From Trifolium pratense (Eukaryota > Streptophyta > Magnoliopsida > Fabales > Fabaceae): a stretch of DNA of 64,000 nucleotides. The stretch spans positions 34,832,838-34,896,837 of the forward strand of contig NC_060059.1 in NCBI RefSeq assembly GCF_020283565.1, read 5' to 3'. Both the position numbers and the translations under genes were made by a program. Of this stretch, positions 1-12,300 are shown piece by piece; position 1 is the stretch's first letter, and each line of letters starts with the position of its first letter. Under the pieces are notes generated by a model, which ran no database searches, was not told the origin of the DNA, and saw nothing but the letters and a program-made list of their open reading frames with translations.

Positions 1-59
1 CCCTGTGAAAATTTAGACTCATTACTGAAGTTATTTACTTCTTTCTTTTCATAAAACAG

Positions 60-287
60 GCAAATTGTTCAAGCTGAAGGCCCCTCAGGACCTAATAGAG
101 AGTATCTATTCGTACTTGAAAACGCTCTCCTTCAAATTGGTTAGTATCTTTAACTAAAGTTTCAGAGATCATTTTAATATTATAATCTCTGAGTTTCTTT
201 TGTGTTGATAACCTCTTAGGAAGCAAAGACGAGCATGTTATTGATCTTGCAAATGAAGTCAGGCGTATAATTTCAGAAGAGAACTGA
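60..287 (+). CDS. ChaC-like gamma-glutamylcyclotransferase, C-terminal end (partial)
   Basis: Only the last two exons are in the window: 60-139 and 220-287, joined in phase 1 and ending at TGA 285-287. The start lies upstream of position 1. The 49 visible residues contain EGPSGPNREYLFVLENALL and then DEHVIDLANEVRR, which match the C-terminal signature of plant ChaC-type gamma-glutamylcyclotransferases as I know it. Family members cleave the gamma-glutamyl group of glutathione (or gamma-glutamyl peptides) in the cytosol, releasing 5-oxoproline. The catalytic glutamate lies in the missing N-terminal part, so activity cannot be judged. Splice sites are canonical (AG before 60 and 220; GT at 140). 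Confidence 0.82.
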
Positions 288-832
288 ATGATTCAAGTGT
301 TATTAGCACCAGACATTCTGAGACTATTGAGCAAGCCCTATATTTATAATCCATTGGAAACTTCAATTCTTTCAAAAATGTTATCGGGAGATAATATTGA
401 ATATTGATCTTCTCATGTAATATCTTGTTTCTGCTTTAATGCAGCTGAGTAGAAGTGGAACCGACCATTGCAATAGTAGAACCAAACTACAATGCTTATT
501 ATATAAGTGATTATGTATAACTATAAGTTATTTTATAACAAACTGTTTTCATATAAGCTATAAACTATTTTCATAAGCAATCCTAGAGACCTCATGGTAA
601 TAAGCTAAAAACAATTTATAGACACACTCTTCTAAAGAGTCCCACAAATATTTATGTTAGTAGATAAGCTCAAATAAGTTGATCTAAGCATGCCCCCAAC
701 TGCTCACTTCTTTCTTCCTTTTCATCATTGGGAAAGCTAAGGGATAAAACTCTTCAACACACTGTTTTGCTCTTGTCATGTTGAAAAGCTTTCATTCCTC
801 TCTCTACAAAAATCGTACCTAATCTATACTAT
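288..832. other. Intergenic stretch after the ChaC-like gene
   Basis: No gene is visible. It holds the 3' UTR of the ChaC-like gene and AT-rich DNA with AAGCTAT/ATAAGCTA words near 500-690 that resemble the MITE that follows. Confidence 0.5.
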
Positions 833-1187
833 GGCTCTATTCGGACATATAAACTAGCTTATAAGCTAAAAGCTCTGTTTGGTAACATTTTTTAAAAAAG
901 AGCTTATAGCTTATTTTACTAGCTTATAGCTTATTTTTCAAACTCTATTTCAAATAGCTTATGAGTTTATAGCTTATCATTTTTTTCCAATATTACCCCT
1001 ACTATCTTAGTTGAAAACAATTAAATATTAATTAAACATATATTTTTATGTCATTTCATACTTATAAGCTGATTCAACTACTAATTTTACCAAACATTAT
1101 AAATTCAATTAGTTAGCTTATTCTCTATAAGGTCGTCTGCTATAAGCTAACTTATCAGTTATCCGCTATTTTTTACCGCACAAAGCC
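833..1187. mobile_element. hAT-like MITE rich in AGCTTATA words
   Basis: A 355-bp non-coding block begins GGCTCTATTCGG and ends with the near inverse CCGCACAAAGCC, so imperfect 12-bp terminal inverted repeats are visible. Inside it carries many AGCTTATAAGCTA-type words and TGTTTGG near the left end, typical of non-autonomous hAT-type MITEs in dicots. I could not see a clean 8-bp target duplication, so the exact ends and superfamily are tentative. A similar block lies at 58845-59180. Confidence 0.5.
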
Positions 1188-1568
1188 TACGTAGTTTTGA
1201 TCAATCTTATAGTTATAATAATCCTCCTATCCACCCTTCTAAATTAAAATCCAAAAGTATTCAAGCTTGGTAATCATGTATGTTGCTTCTCTCTATCATA
1301 TGCTTGGGTACACTTTTTTTAGTCACTATGTTGCTTGCTTGGTTGAACTTTGATTTCATGGCTCCAATCTTTGCCTAAAATAATACCTTCCTCGTTGAAC
1401 AAAAAAAAAGGATAACTGACATATTCACCTGAATTAAATTCTAGCCATTAAGCTGGAAAAAAAATTTACATAAAAAGAAAAGAAATATTTTTTTTTTTGA
1501 CTAATTATTATTTTTCATTTTTGTTTTTGAAACAAAATTAACAGCAATAATAAAAAGGATATAATATA

Positions 1569-1797
1569 CTCCCTCCGGTCTCGAATATAAGAAACAAAAC
1601 AAAAAAAATTGAAAGTCTCAAATATAAGCAAAAGTGTATTATAATCATTATGTTTTATGACATTATTCCAATTTCAACCAATCAATGCATTGTTTTACAT
1701 TTTTCAAAGTATTTTTTCTCTTCAACCAATGCATTTAACTACTTTCTTAAAAAGTGTGTTTTTTTGAAAATTTGCTTATATATGAGACCGGAGGGAG
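1569..1797. mobile_element. Stowaway MITE (Tc1/mariner type)
   Basis: A 229-bp element starts CTCCCTCCGGTCTC and ends GAGACCGGAGGGAG, giving perfect 14-bp terminal inverted repeats. It is flanked by TA on both sides (1567-1568 and 1798-1799), the target duplication of Tc1/mariner elements. CTCCCTCCG is the classic Stowaway terminus. It lies about 215 bp upstream of the start codon of the next gene and so may be part of its promoter. Confidence 0.9.
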
Positions 1798-2011
1798 TAT
1801 CTGTCTGTCAACAAAATAAAATAAATCCTTAAAAAAATAAACAAAAATAATAAATAAAGTGGATATCCATATCCCACAAAAATTCACAACAACACGAAAA
1901 CGACGACGACCCGTTTCCTCCAACAAACTCAAATCCAATTAGGGATTTCACAAATCAATTATATTCATTTACCCTAATTTCAATTTTCAATTCCTTTAAT
2001 TCAATCAAATC

Positions 2012-4623
2012 ATGCGAACTCACCACGCCGTAGAGGTTGCAAAAACGGTGCTCGAAGTCGCCGACGTCGCTTGGACCGCCGTCGAATGCGGCCACCATCT
2101 CCGTCACCATGATCACACCGTCACACCCAATGATAACGATAATTACCCTTCCGACCATGACTTAGAGTCTCTCCAATCGGAAAATCGACGCCTCAGGAAT
2201 TTGCTTGATCAGAATCTTAAGCTTCTATATAATCTCTCCGAATCAAATTCATTCATCAACAATTGTCCTCCCGATGTATATTATTTTTGTTTGAATTTTT
2301 TCATAAGGCTATTAATTTTATTGTTTAATTAAATACTAATTTGTTCTTAAAAAATCTGTTTTTTATTTTTAGTTTAATTTTGAGCTGATAAATTATGGAA
2401 AAATATAGAAAATAAGAAACTATTTTGTGATTATTATTTTTGGAAATTGGGTGCTGTTAGACTAGTTACTTTGAAAAATAATTGTTAATCATGTTGTGCA
2501 ATATTTTTTTATAAAGGAAATGTTATGCAATATTGAATGTTTTTTCACCTACAATTACTAAATAGGATGCTTTTTAATTCCAGAGGGTTGTTTTTTAGTT
2601 TTAGGAGCATTGTGTTTTTTATGTTACTTATGTAGCACTGACAATCTAGATTGAAGGTGTGTCTGGTGTCTGACATGTGTAAGTGTCCGACATCTATAGT
2701 CCAACAGTTATAGGACAATGAGTCATGTGTCATTATGTTCAATCTATTCTATTTTCTTAAGTTATAATTAGCAGTGTTTACATTTGATGTTTGTGTCGGT
2801 GCTTCTTAGAATGTTTGCAACTTATTATTATGGTTTCTATTTTCAACATTTATGTTTTGGTTGGCTATTTGGTTGTAGTTGCATGTGCGATTAGCTGCTA
2901 CTGTGAGGTCTGATGAGTACTTGACTCGGCTCAAGTGTATACAGCAGGAAACTGCTAATGGAGGAAATCAATTTCCGTTTAAGGAGGCTACTGGTATTTT
3001 AGTTAAATTTCTCAGCTGTTGTTGATGACATGACATGCCTTGTGTGTGATGGATTATTTTGACGATGACAATTTGTTCTTGTGTTTTTTGTTGGCATTTG
3101 ATAGAGGTTGATTATCAATCCGCTGATATTTTAATCAACGTGGACTCTCAAGAACCCAGTTGGTGGGTTTGGGTTGCTGATGAGACGGATCCTATTAATT
3201 ATGAGGAATCCAGTGGAATTGATGATGAGAGTTATTTGATCATCAGCGAAGAACATGTGGTTGATGGAGTTGCCAACTTTATGGCACGATGCATTATGTC
3301 AAACCCAAAAGCCCTGGTATATACTCTCACTTATCGACACCTACACTAAAATTCATTTATTATAAACTTGATATGTTGTATCTTACATTGTTTTGCCTCA
3401 TTATAATTGCAGAAGTTGTCACCAGAGGAACTACAACAAAGTAAGTTTTCGTGTCTGATTACTATTACATAGCATGAATTGTTACTGTATACGAAGTTCC
3501 TTTTAAACATGTTAGATGAGGCAAATACTATTTTATCTGTTAATCTTTCAATGTAATGAGTTTCACCCAAGGAATTTTTATAAATTATTCTTGTCTGGTT
3601 TAAATTAGGGAGGGGAATGCAAGTGTTCAAATTCTATCCTCACAGCAATTTCATCATTGCTGACCCACCTGGTCAAACTCACCTCTACATCAGAGAAATT
3701 ATGCCCCATTAAGCTCCCATTTTCTACTTCTTCCATTTTTGCCACCACACACGACCCTTCTACATCCTTAATAGCATTCTTCTTCTTACTCAAGCCTTCA
3801 CTATCTTCTTTTGCTCTCTCCAAAGCTGGGAAAAACAAGCCAAACGAATCATAAAAGAGTAAATTATTTTTGTTTTCCCTCCGTACCACTTGGAAAGAAA
3901 ACAAAGAGAGAGGGTTGTTTCCCCTTTTGTCACCTCCTCTTAATCAAATAGAATGTCTAGGATTTTCCTTAACGGTATACTTTTCAACCAAACACTTCAT
4001 TAATGAGTTTATATCAAAACTTCTGATTCATTGGGGGTTGGCAGTTTGGAACCACTGTCATACTTTCTATATCTGATGCTTGCTCTGTAGACTTACTAAT
4101 TATTTTGTTCATTCAACCAACAATGTTTACATTGACGTGATTTTGAATGAAGTATACAACCATAAACTTTTGCTATTGTGATAAATTAAGAAACAAAATA
4201 TTTCTATCTCATGTTTTAAATTTTCTGATGTCAGATCTATCAAAAGCTTTTGCTGGTACAAGCAAACTGGAAAGGGTTTTAGATATTTGGAATGCTGGAA
4301 AGTTGTTTTATGCGTTATCTACCTGGGGACTTGCTTTGGCAGGGTAAGTATCTCCCTCTATGAAACTGTTGTCATGCTTTCGAGTTGTTTTTCACTTAAA
4401 TTAAAGTCGCTGTTTTTTAGCCTTAATTAAACTTCATTAAGATTAAGTGCTACCAAAATGTGTGTCCATATTTCCTGTTCTAATCTTTCAGTTTTTTTAT
4501 ATGTAATGTTTTTGTAACAGGCTGTACCAAAGCCGGTCATTGATAAAAGTTGCGGCCAAGGGTGTTCATTCGGGCGGTAAACTCGCTCTCAAGATGAGGG
4601 CTCTAAGGATGGCTGCTCCATGA
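2012..4623 (+). CDS. Conserved plant protein of unknown function, 276 aa
   Basis: Six exons: 2012-2275, 2879-2993, 3105-3316, 3413-3440, 4235-4343 and 4521-4623. They total 831 bp and end at TGA 4621-4623. All introns are GT-AG and phases match. The start is the first ATG of an open stretch after an AT-rich leader. The N-terminus is His-rich with a short heptad-like stretch (LESLQSENRRLRNLLDQNLKLLYNL, about residues 50-75) likely to form a coiled coil. The middle is acidic with a WWVWV motif followed by DETDPINYEESSGIDDES. The C-terminus is basic and alanine-rich, with a hydrophobic YALSTWGLALAG segment that could be a helix or a membrane-associated stretch. I recognise the layout as a conserved plant protein but cannot name a family or function. 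Confidence 0.75.
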
Positions 4624-6308
4624 ACATGGCAAATGTATAATGCATGGAGCTTGTAGTGCCCTTGTTTGAAGAAAACCAATTTGTTAATTCATTCCTACAA
4701 GTTCTTGCTTTTGTATATAATTTGTAAATAACACTGTTCTTTGCTATTTGTTGCTACAAACCCTGCATTGGATTCCATGTTGCTACCTCGTTTGAAAATT
4801 GTATTGAATATTTAAGGAAATTAATGAATGATTTAATGCTCGTTTTAAGATTTCGACAAAAATCTATGTACTCATTAATGAATCAGTGGTTCCCAGCTGA
4901 TTTACTTAGACAAAAGTTTATTAACAGAGATAAAGTTTCATTTAATAGATGTTTTACTACTTTTTTTAAGGGTACAAATGGTAAAACTTCATTAATTTTT
5001 TTTTTTTTTTATAACCAACGTTAATTGTTAGTATTACAATGTTATGTTAATTTTGTCTCCTTTGCTAGGACTTGAACCTTGGACCTCCTGCTTCTTAATC
5101 CTTAGCTCAACTAAAAATATAAAATTAGAAAGATCAAAGATTTAAAACGGTGGGATAAAAAAATTAGAAAGACTAAAGATTTAAAACGGAGTACTGGGGA
5201 GTAATAATTATTTTGTTCACTACATTTAAAAATGAGTGTTATCTAAGATTTTTATACATAAATTAAAAACTATAATGATGTAAAAAGACATCACATTTTC
5301 ATCGAACTAATATTTTTAAGTGGATATATGTTAAATTATTTAAATATAAAAAAATTGCATTAAGCTACTAAGTTTGGTCTAGTGATTAAAAATTCGGATA
5401 CTATGTTATAGGTCATCTCATTGTAAACCAAAAAAAAAAAAAAAATGCATTAAATAAACATGAGCAAATATTAATATTTTCCTTTTACTTGTTCCAAAAA
5501 AATAAAAACCCGTTAACTATTAGTGTAAATGTTTTTTTTACTTTCACTACCAGTTTAATCTGGTTCGGGAGTCAGTTCTTGCATCAAGTGATTTCAGCCC
5601 CTTTCGATCGTAGTTGTTGGGGATAGAACTGTGGTACTCTCTACCAAGTTTAGCATCAATCACCACTAAAACAACTAAATTGGTTAGTGTAAGTAAATGT
5701 TTTAGATGGTATAATTAGAAACAATACATTAAAAAAATTCTATAATATTATCCATTTTAAAATTGAGGGAAGATTTAGTAAAATAATAAATTTCAGGAAT
5801 ATCAATTATTTTTTAGGAAAATTTTAATCAATATTCCATTAGCACTAATTAAGAAAACAAATCTAATAAAAATATTTTAGAATTGTGTAACTAAATCTCT
5901 TAAAAATATAAAACAAAAAAAAACATTATATGTAATTCATTTATTTTTATTTTTTTAGTATATGTAATTGATTTTTTTAATATTCATAAAATATAATTTT
6001 TCAATCAATTTAGCTAAAATCACATGAGACCCTCAGTACCGATAGTTTTTTTTAACAGAATTTCACACATTAAGGGTTTTTCTGTTTTTGGTTTTTGACA
6101 AGACATATTTAAGGTAAGGATACTAGAATTGATTACTCCTAACTCCTAAGTAATGATGACTTGATGAGTACTAACATGTTTTTTTTAATAAAATAAATTT
6201 TGTCCTAACTAATTTCAGTTTTCCGTTACATTCCCAATATATACTACCAAAAACCCTAATTCCTCAATTCCTCAATTCCTCAAATTGAATCCAATTCTCT
6301 CATATACC
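4624..6308. other. Intergenic stretch between the unknown gene and the ATAD5-like gene
   Basis: No coding signal. It holds the 3' UTR of the upstream gene, AT-rich DNA, a SINE-like insert (5364-5445), a stretch near 5530-5700 that looks like a diverged dispersed repeat, and the promoter and leader of the ATAD5-like gene. The leader carries a short direct repeat, CCTCAATT three times, at about 6262-6284. Confidence 0.5.
5364..5445 (+). mobile_element. Short tRNA-derived SINE with poly-A tail
   Basis: The body carries GGTCTAGTGATTA, similar to a polymerase III A box, and ends in an A-rich tail of about 16 bases. TGCATTAA occurs on both sides (5356-5363 and 5446-5453), as expected for a retroposon target duplication. 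The same head sequence appears at about 30230 and 45070. Confidence 0.6.
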
Positions 6309-9300
6309 ATGAAGAACCCCATCGATCTCGGCACACCGAATCCCCAATCAGTAGGTAAACAACAACAACAGCTTCAAGGATCTTCTACGCCTGAAAAAAC
6401 AAACAAGAAGAGAAAATCCCCTGCAAAATTCACTCCTAGAAAAAAAAGCTCTAAGGTAATTAATTATAATCACTATTATTGTGATGTGCTTGTTGTTATG
6501 CTGTTAATTACAGCTGCAATGTGGTGAATTGGAGTAATTCACTGTTGGATTGAACTTATGCCCTTTTTTTCTAGTATGCATTGATTTTTTAGTATAATTG
6601 AGGTATGTATTTGTAATGTATGTTTATTAGTATAATTGAGGTATCTATTTGTAATGTATGTTTATTATTACTATATGCAGAACAACACGCCGAAGAAAAA
6701 CGCTTCGGTTAATGGAGTTAATGGGACTGCTTCACCTGATGTGGCTTGGAAAATTGATTTGCGGGGTGAGGCGAAATTGTCAGCTGAGGTTAGTTTTCAG
6801 TTCATCGGCGTTTTGGTTAATACGTCTGTTTATGAGATCTTACCGCATTGAATTTAAACCTTTGACTATGGGTTATGACTGTGAGTGTGTGCAACTTGGG
6901 TTTATTTGTGTTTTTGTTTTGTTTTGTTTTGTGTTGTATGATATGATATATCTCTTTTAATGAGATTTCTACCTCTATTTGGATCAGGAAAATTCACGGT
7001 TGTCTGCGGGACTACCATTACATCCGCTCTTTTTAACGTGTAAAGGGGAGAAGAAAAGTCGGGAGTCTGCTGATTCGGAATGCATTTTGTCTGATGCTAA
7101 GAAGAAGAATGGAAGAACTATTTGCCCTCCTATTCATGTATTTGAAGATAGTCAGGTATGGAGTTCTTTCTATGATTTAATGTGGCAGATTGATTTCAGA
7201 TAAGATTAGGTGTTTAATGTCTATTCCGCATAAAGCACGTACCATTTTTTTTTGGGTTTTGTCTGTGTATAGAGGGAAGTAGGGAATGATTTACTTTAGA
7301 GGGTATAGTAAGGAATCTCATCTGTTGGTGATGAAATCAATTGACGTCATATTGTATCTACATGTACATGCATAAGAAACCCAGTTGAGATTCCATATTT
7401 TAGCCTTTAAAGTGAGAGCTCACTCACTTTATGTGTGTGAGTGTGTGTTTCCCTGCTCTCTGGGTTTTAAATTCTGCTATTTGATTTTTGTTTGAGTTAG
7501 CCATAAAATTTGCTAATGCAGGATGATACTTCATCAGTTGACTGGAGTGACTGGAAATTTTTAGGAAATACCACCGTTGTGGATTGTGGTCCAGAAAGTT
7601 CAAATTTATCTGTTATGGAGGGTTCTATTGAATCCTTAAATTTTGATAACTTTCTTAGTGGTGTAAAACCCTCAAGCACTTCAATTTCTCAGAATGCCTT
7701 GTCTTGTTCAGATAAACTATCTACACAATCAGAAAATATGATGGAAATGTCACCAGAAAACTCAACTGTGCTAGCTAATGAACAGGCAAAATGCACTTCA
7801 AAGCTGGAAGATGCCATAGTGGTATGTTATTTGTTGTATAATCTAATTAACACCTTCTGTTCTTAGTAACCTGCCCCCTGTGCACAACTGTATGGCAATG
7901 ACTTGTTGCTGTTTCCAAAAACTATTTCCAGGACTTGGAGCTGGATGAAGTCAGTACTGTATCCAGGAGAGCATGCATTAACGGAAAATCAGATAAGGCT
8001 GACAGTAGCTTATGGATACACAAGTACAAGCCAACAAAAGCTTCAGAGGTGTGATCTTACTAGATAGAAAATTCTTTTTTAAAAAGTAAAAATTGAAGTT
8101 GCATGCTTTGAGTCTAAATGTTCATACTTCCTGAATCATACTTTTCTTGTTTCATGATATTTATTTAGGTATGCGGTAATGATGAATCCATGAATTTCTT
8201 GCGTGGCTGGTTAAATCTTTGGCGTGAAAGACGTTATCAAAACAGAAAGGATTCCTCTAACAAGGATCAAATTGACATGCCAAATGATGATGGTGATTAT
8301 AACTGTCCTGATTGTGACTATGATTCAAAAGATGTTGACGAGGAGGGTTCCCTGAAGAATGTTCTTTTAATTACAGGACCAGTTGGGGTATGTGGAATTA
8401 TATTGTCACAACCGTGACATACACTCGATGGATACATAACCATTTCAGAATTGAGTTCTTAAGGATCATTTGATTGAAATCTCAGTCTATTATAATGATA
8501 ATACACAACAACTATCTTTGTTTTTCTTGGTATTTTGATTTTAATGAAATAAGTGAGTATATGAAGTCCAAACATTTCCATTTGTGCTTTCTAAAATTTT
8601 CTTGGCATGAATTAGTGTAACATAGTTGCACCTCTGTTCAAATACGTATAGTAGCTGTCAAGTAAAATTCTTTAAGTTTTGAATCTTGTTTAGCATGTTA
8701 CTTGTATGGAATGATTTTCATGGCTGTTTTTTGGTATTTTGATCAAAGGTATGTGTATGTGTATCAAATTTAAACTGTCCCATGTGTGCATTTTAAAAGT
8801 TGCTTGTTATAGTTAAGTCAAACGTAGTTGTTGAGAATTCAGAGTTATAACTCTGCTCCCAGATTCAAATTTTCTGTGTATACACTTCTTGTTCATAACT
8901 TCATATTGGTTTCTGAATCATGAGTCTGTGATATTGCAGAGTGGCAAGTCTGCAGCTGTTTATGCTTGTGCCCGGGAGCAAGGGTTTGACGTTTTAGAGG
9001 TATCACTATTTATACATCTCTATTTTCAACTGATCCACTTGTATGTTTTAGAGGTGACTATGCTTCAGCTTGCGTGACTATTTCAACTGTCCTCGTATTC
9101 TTCCCTTAAGTCTGTAAAAGCTGATTTCTACTTAAACCACTTCAATTGTATTCAACATTGAGTGCAGAGAAAACTCTACAGTCCAAAGCGTGCTGAAAAT
9201 GCTTTAGCACGCACCTATATCTCTTTTCCACCGGAATTCTGAACTTTGTGGAGTCATTTGTATCTAGATTCATATCAGTGGGGTTTTAGTGGTGGCAGGG

Positions 9301-12300
9301 GTATGAGTAGATTTAGAGTGGGTATTAGGGGATTTTGGTTTATGAGTGGAGGATTAGATATCAGTTTTTATTTTTTAGTTTTTGTGAGTGATGAATTAGT
9401 GTTGTGGGGTGAGCGGTTTTGGAGTAGAGTCTTCACTTATTGGATTTCAACAATATAGATAGAGTCTTGACTTACTTTCTCAACAACCCTGTTGTCTCCC
9501 TTTCTTAACAATATAGATAGAGTCTTGACTTACTGGCCTAATCTTTGATAGGAAGTATATTGAGAAAATGACATGGCATGCGTCTTGGCAGTCCTATATG
9601 AGCATCCTTTCTAAAAAAATATCTTTAAGTTGCTAAAAACAATTCCTTTCATTGTTTTTATGTATCTATAATTTCAATTATCAATTTAACCAAAAAAATT
9701 AAAGGTTATAAAGGTTATCTCTCATTTCAACAGCTCAATACATCAGACTCTCGAAATGGGGTTGCTGTCAAGCAGTATTTTGGAGATGCTCTTGGATCAC
9801 ATGGTGTCAAAAGGTTTGTTAATTTTCCTGTCAATGCTTACTAATAACTATTGCAAAAAAATATCTGTAGCTGAGTGTTTTTTTTCAGAACAGTACATTA
9901 CTCGATAGTCTGATACCTGTGCTTTCACTTTCCTGCATTTTTTATTGGCTTATTTTGAATGCTGAATAAACGTTCCAAAAAAATTCTTGAGCAAGAAAAT
10001 CATAAATAGCTATTACCCATTGTCATCCCTACATGCTGATGTAGAAACTCTATAGCATAAACACTGCTTTATGCTGGATAGCAAAAAGCTTTGTGTTAGT
10101 AGCTATTGTAAAATCACATTAATTTCTTTTTAAGTTGTATTTATCTCAGTAATTTGATATTTTTAGCGTCTGGTATGATGATTATCCAATTGAAGATAGA
10201 AAAACAAATTTTAGATCTTCAGAATTGTAAACAAACATGAGCTAAGCATTATTAAGTGTTTTTGGAGTCCATAGATGTTCTAACTCTCAAGCTCTAAGCT
10301 TTTAATGATGGCTGAGCTGGTTCTGGTATTCATTCTTCATTGTGAAAGAGTCCTTCCTTAATTCAATTCAGTTTTAATAAAATCAAGTTACTTGTTTTAA
10401 GAAGCACTTCTATTAAGCTACGGTGTAACGTATTTTATATGTTGTGTATCTCAGGTTAGTGGAACACACTGTGAGTTCACAGAAGAAAACTGTGAAACTG
10501 CTCCCAGCCCCGGCTTCACCTAATGTTAAAGCAGCTGATGAGAAGGATGATGATGTCATTGAAATGATAACCATATCTGATGATGGAGCGCATAGTCCTG
10601 GTGGAACATCTCAGAAGTTATATGACACAAATAATGCGCTTACATATGATTCTATGCAAACTTTAATTCTAGTTGAGGATGTGGACATCCTTTTTCCCGA
10701 AGATCGTGGATGTATTGCTGCCATACAACACATTGCTGAGACAGCAAAAGGACCAATTATACTGACCAGCAACAGTGAGATGGCTTGTTTCAGTATTACA
10801 TTATTGCTCGACATATTGCTTTTATCAACGTGTTGATGTTAATTTGTTCAATTTTGTAAATTAGGTAAAAATGCTGGCCTGCCAATTAATTTGTGTAGAC
10901 TACATGTTTCTTTCTCATTGCCATTGCCGGATGAGTTGCTTTGCCATTTGTTCACGGTATGTGCTTTAAGCTCTCCAACTTGTAAAAAAGACGGGAAAAT
11001 GAAAAGATTGAAAGTGAAATTTAACTCTTCGGTGGATGACCTGCAGGTTTGTGTCGCAGAAGAAGTCAACATCAATCCTCTTTTATTAGAGAAGTTTATC
11101 CAGTCTTGTGATAGGGATATTCGTAAAGCCATTATGCATATTCAGTTCTGGTTCCAGAAGAAAAAACATGGCAAAGGTAACATAGCATCCCCTTTTAAGA
11201 GGAAGATATTGTTTAATTGATAATCATAGATTTATTTGATAATCATTCCGATAAATAGATCCAAATATATTCTGTTAGCTATATTCCTTATCTTCAAATT
11301 ATTATGTGGTTTATGTTTGGAACTAGATTGCATATATGCATGTATATGACTTACAAGAAAACCACGATTCTTAAAATTTTGGATCATTACTGTGTTGCTT
11401 TTGACTGTTCTCTTACAATTCCCTTGTATCTTATTTCCATTGGAATGGCTTGGTAAAACTTCTGATTTCTTTCTTCTCTGTCCAGACAAGAAAGTGCAGA
11501 CAGTATATGGCTCACTACCTTTTGATCTTGAGGCTGGTCATAAGATACTACCAAAGATAATACCCTGGAGTTTTCCCTCAGAGTTATCCGAACTAATCGA
11601 GAAGGAAGTTGCCAAGTCAATAACCATAACGGAAAACAACTCAAACTGGGAAGGGTTAGCTAATGAAGAGCTTTGCATAAATGACAAGCAAAATAACTTA
11701 GATGTGCAGTGTATGGAAACTGATTATTTAGAGCCCAAAGTAGAGGTCTCAAAGAGGATTGCACCTATTACAGACTGCGGTGAGTTTGAAAGTCAATATA
11801 GTGCTATCTCTGAGCTTTGTAATTGTTCTGGATCCTCAGTAACATCCTCTTGGCAAAACGACCAAAATAACCTTGTAGTGATGTCCTCGGATGCTATGAA
11901 TAAGGATCCATATAGTAGACATTCTGTAGATGTTCATGACGAAGCTTACAAGAAACAATGCCTTGAAGGCAACCGTGAATCTTCCTTTGCATTTCTATTG
12001 AATCAAAGCTATGCCAGTATGTCATTTTGCGAGCTGCTGCGTTCTGGTTTGGAAAATTCAGAGGAGGAACAGTGTAAATATTTAGAAACAACGTATGATG
12101 CCTGCTTAAACAAAACACCTAAATCACTTGATATGTCTTGTTTTCCAGAATCAAGACTTGTTTCCGAGACTGCAATTCAAAATAGAATAGAAACAAAGTC
12201 TGGAGTAGTGTCATATGGTGACCATCTTGCTTGTCCGATAGATGCTTCTCTGGGTAATGAGATGACACCATTCTCTTTTGGTGTTTGTCAGCGCTTGGCC

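Noticed and set aside
6285..6308. Start of the ATAD5-like protein at 6285
   Set aside because: That codon is TTG. The first ATG in frame is 6309, after a typical leader.
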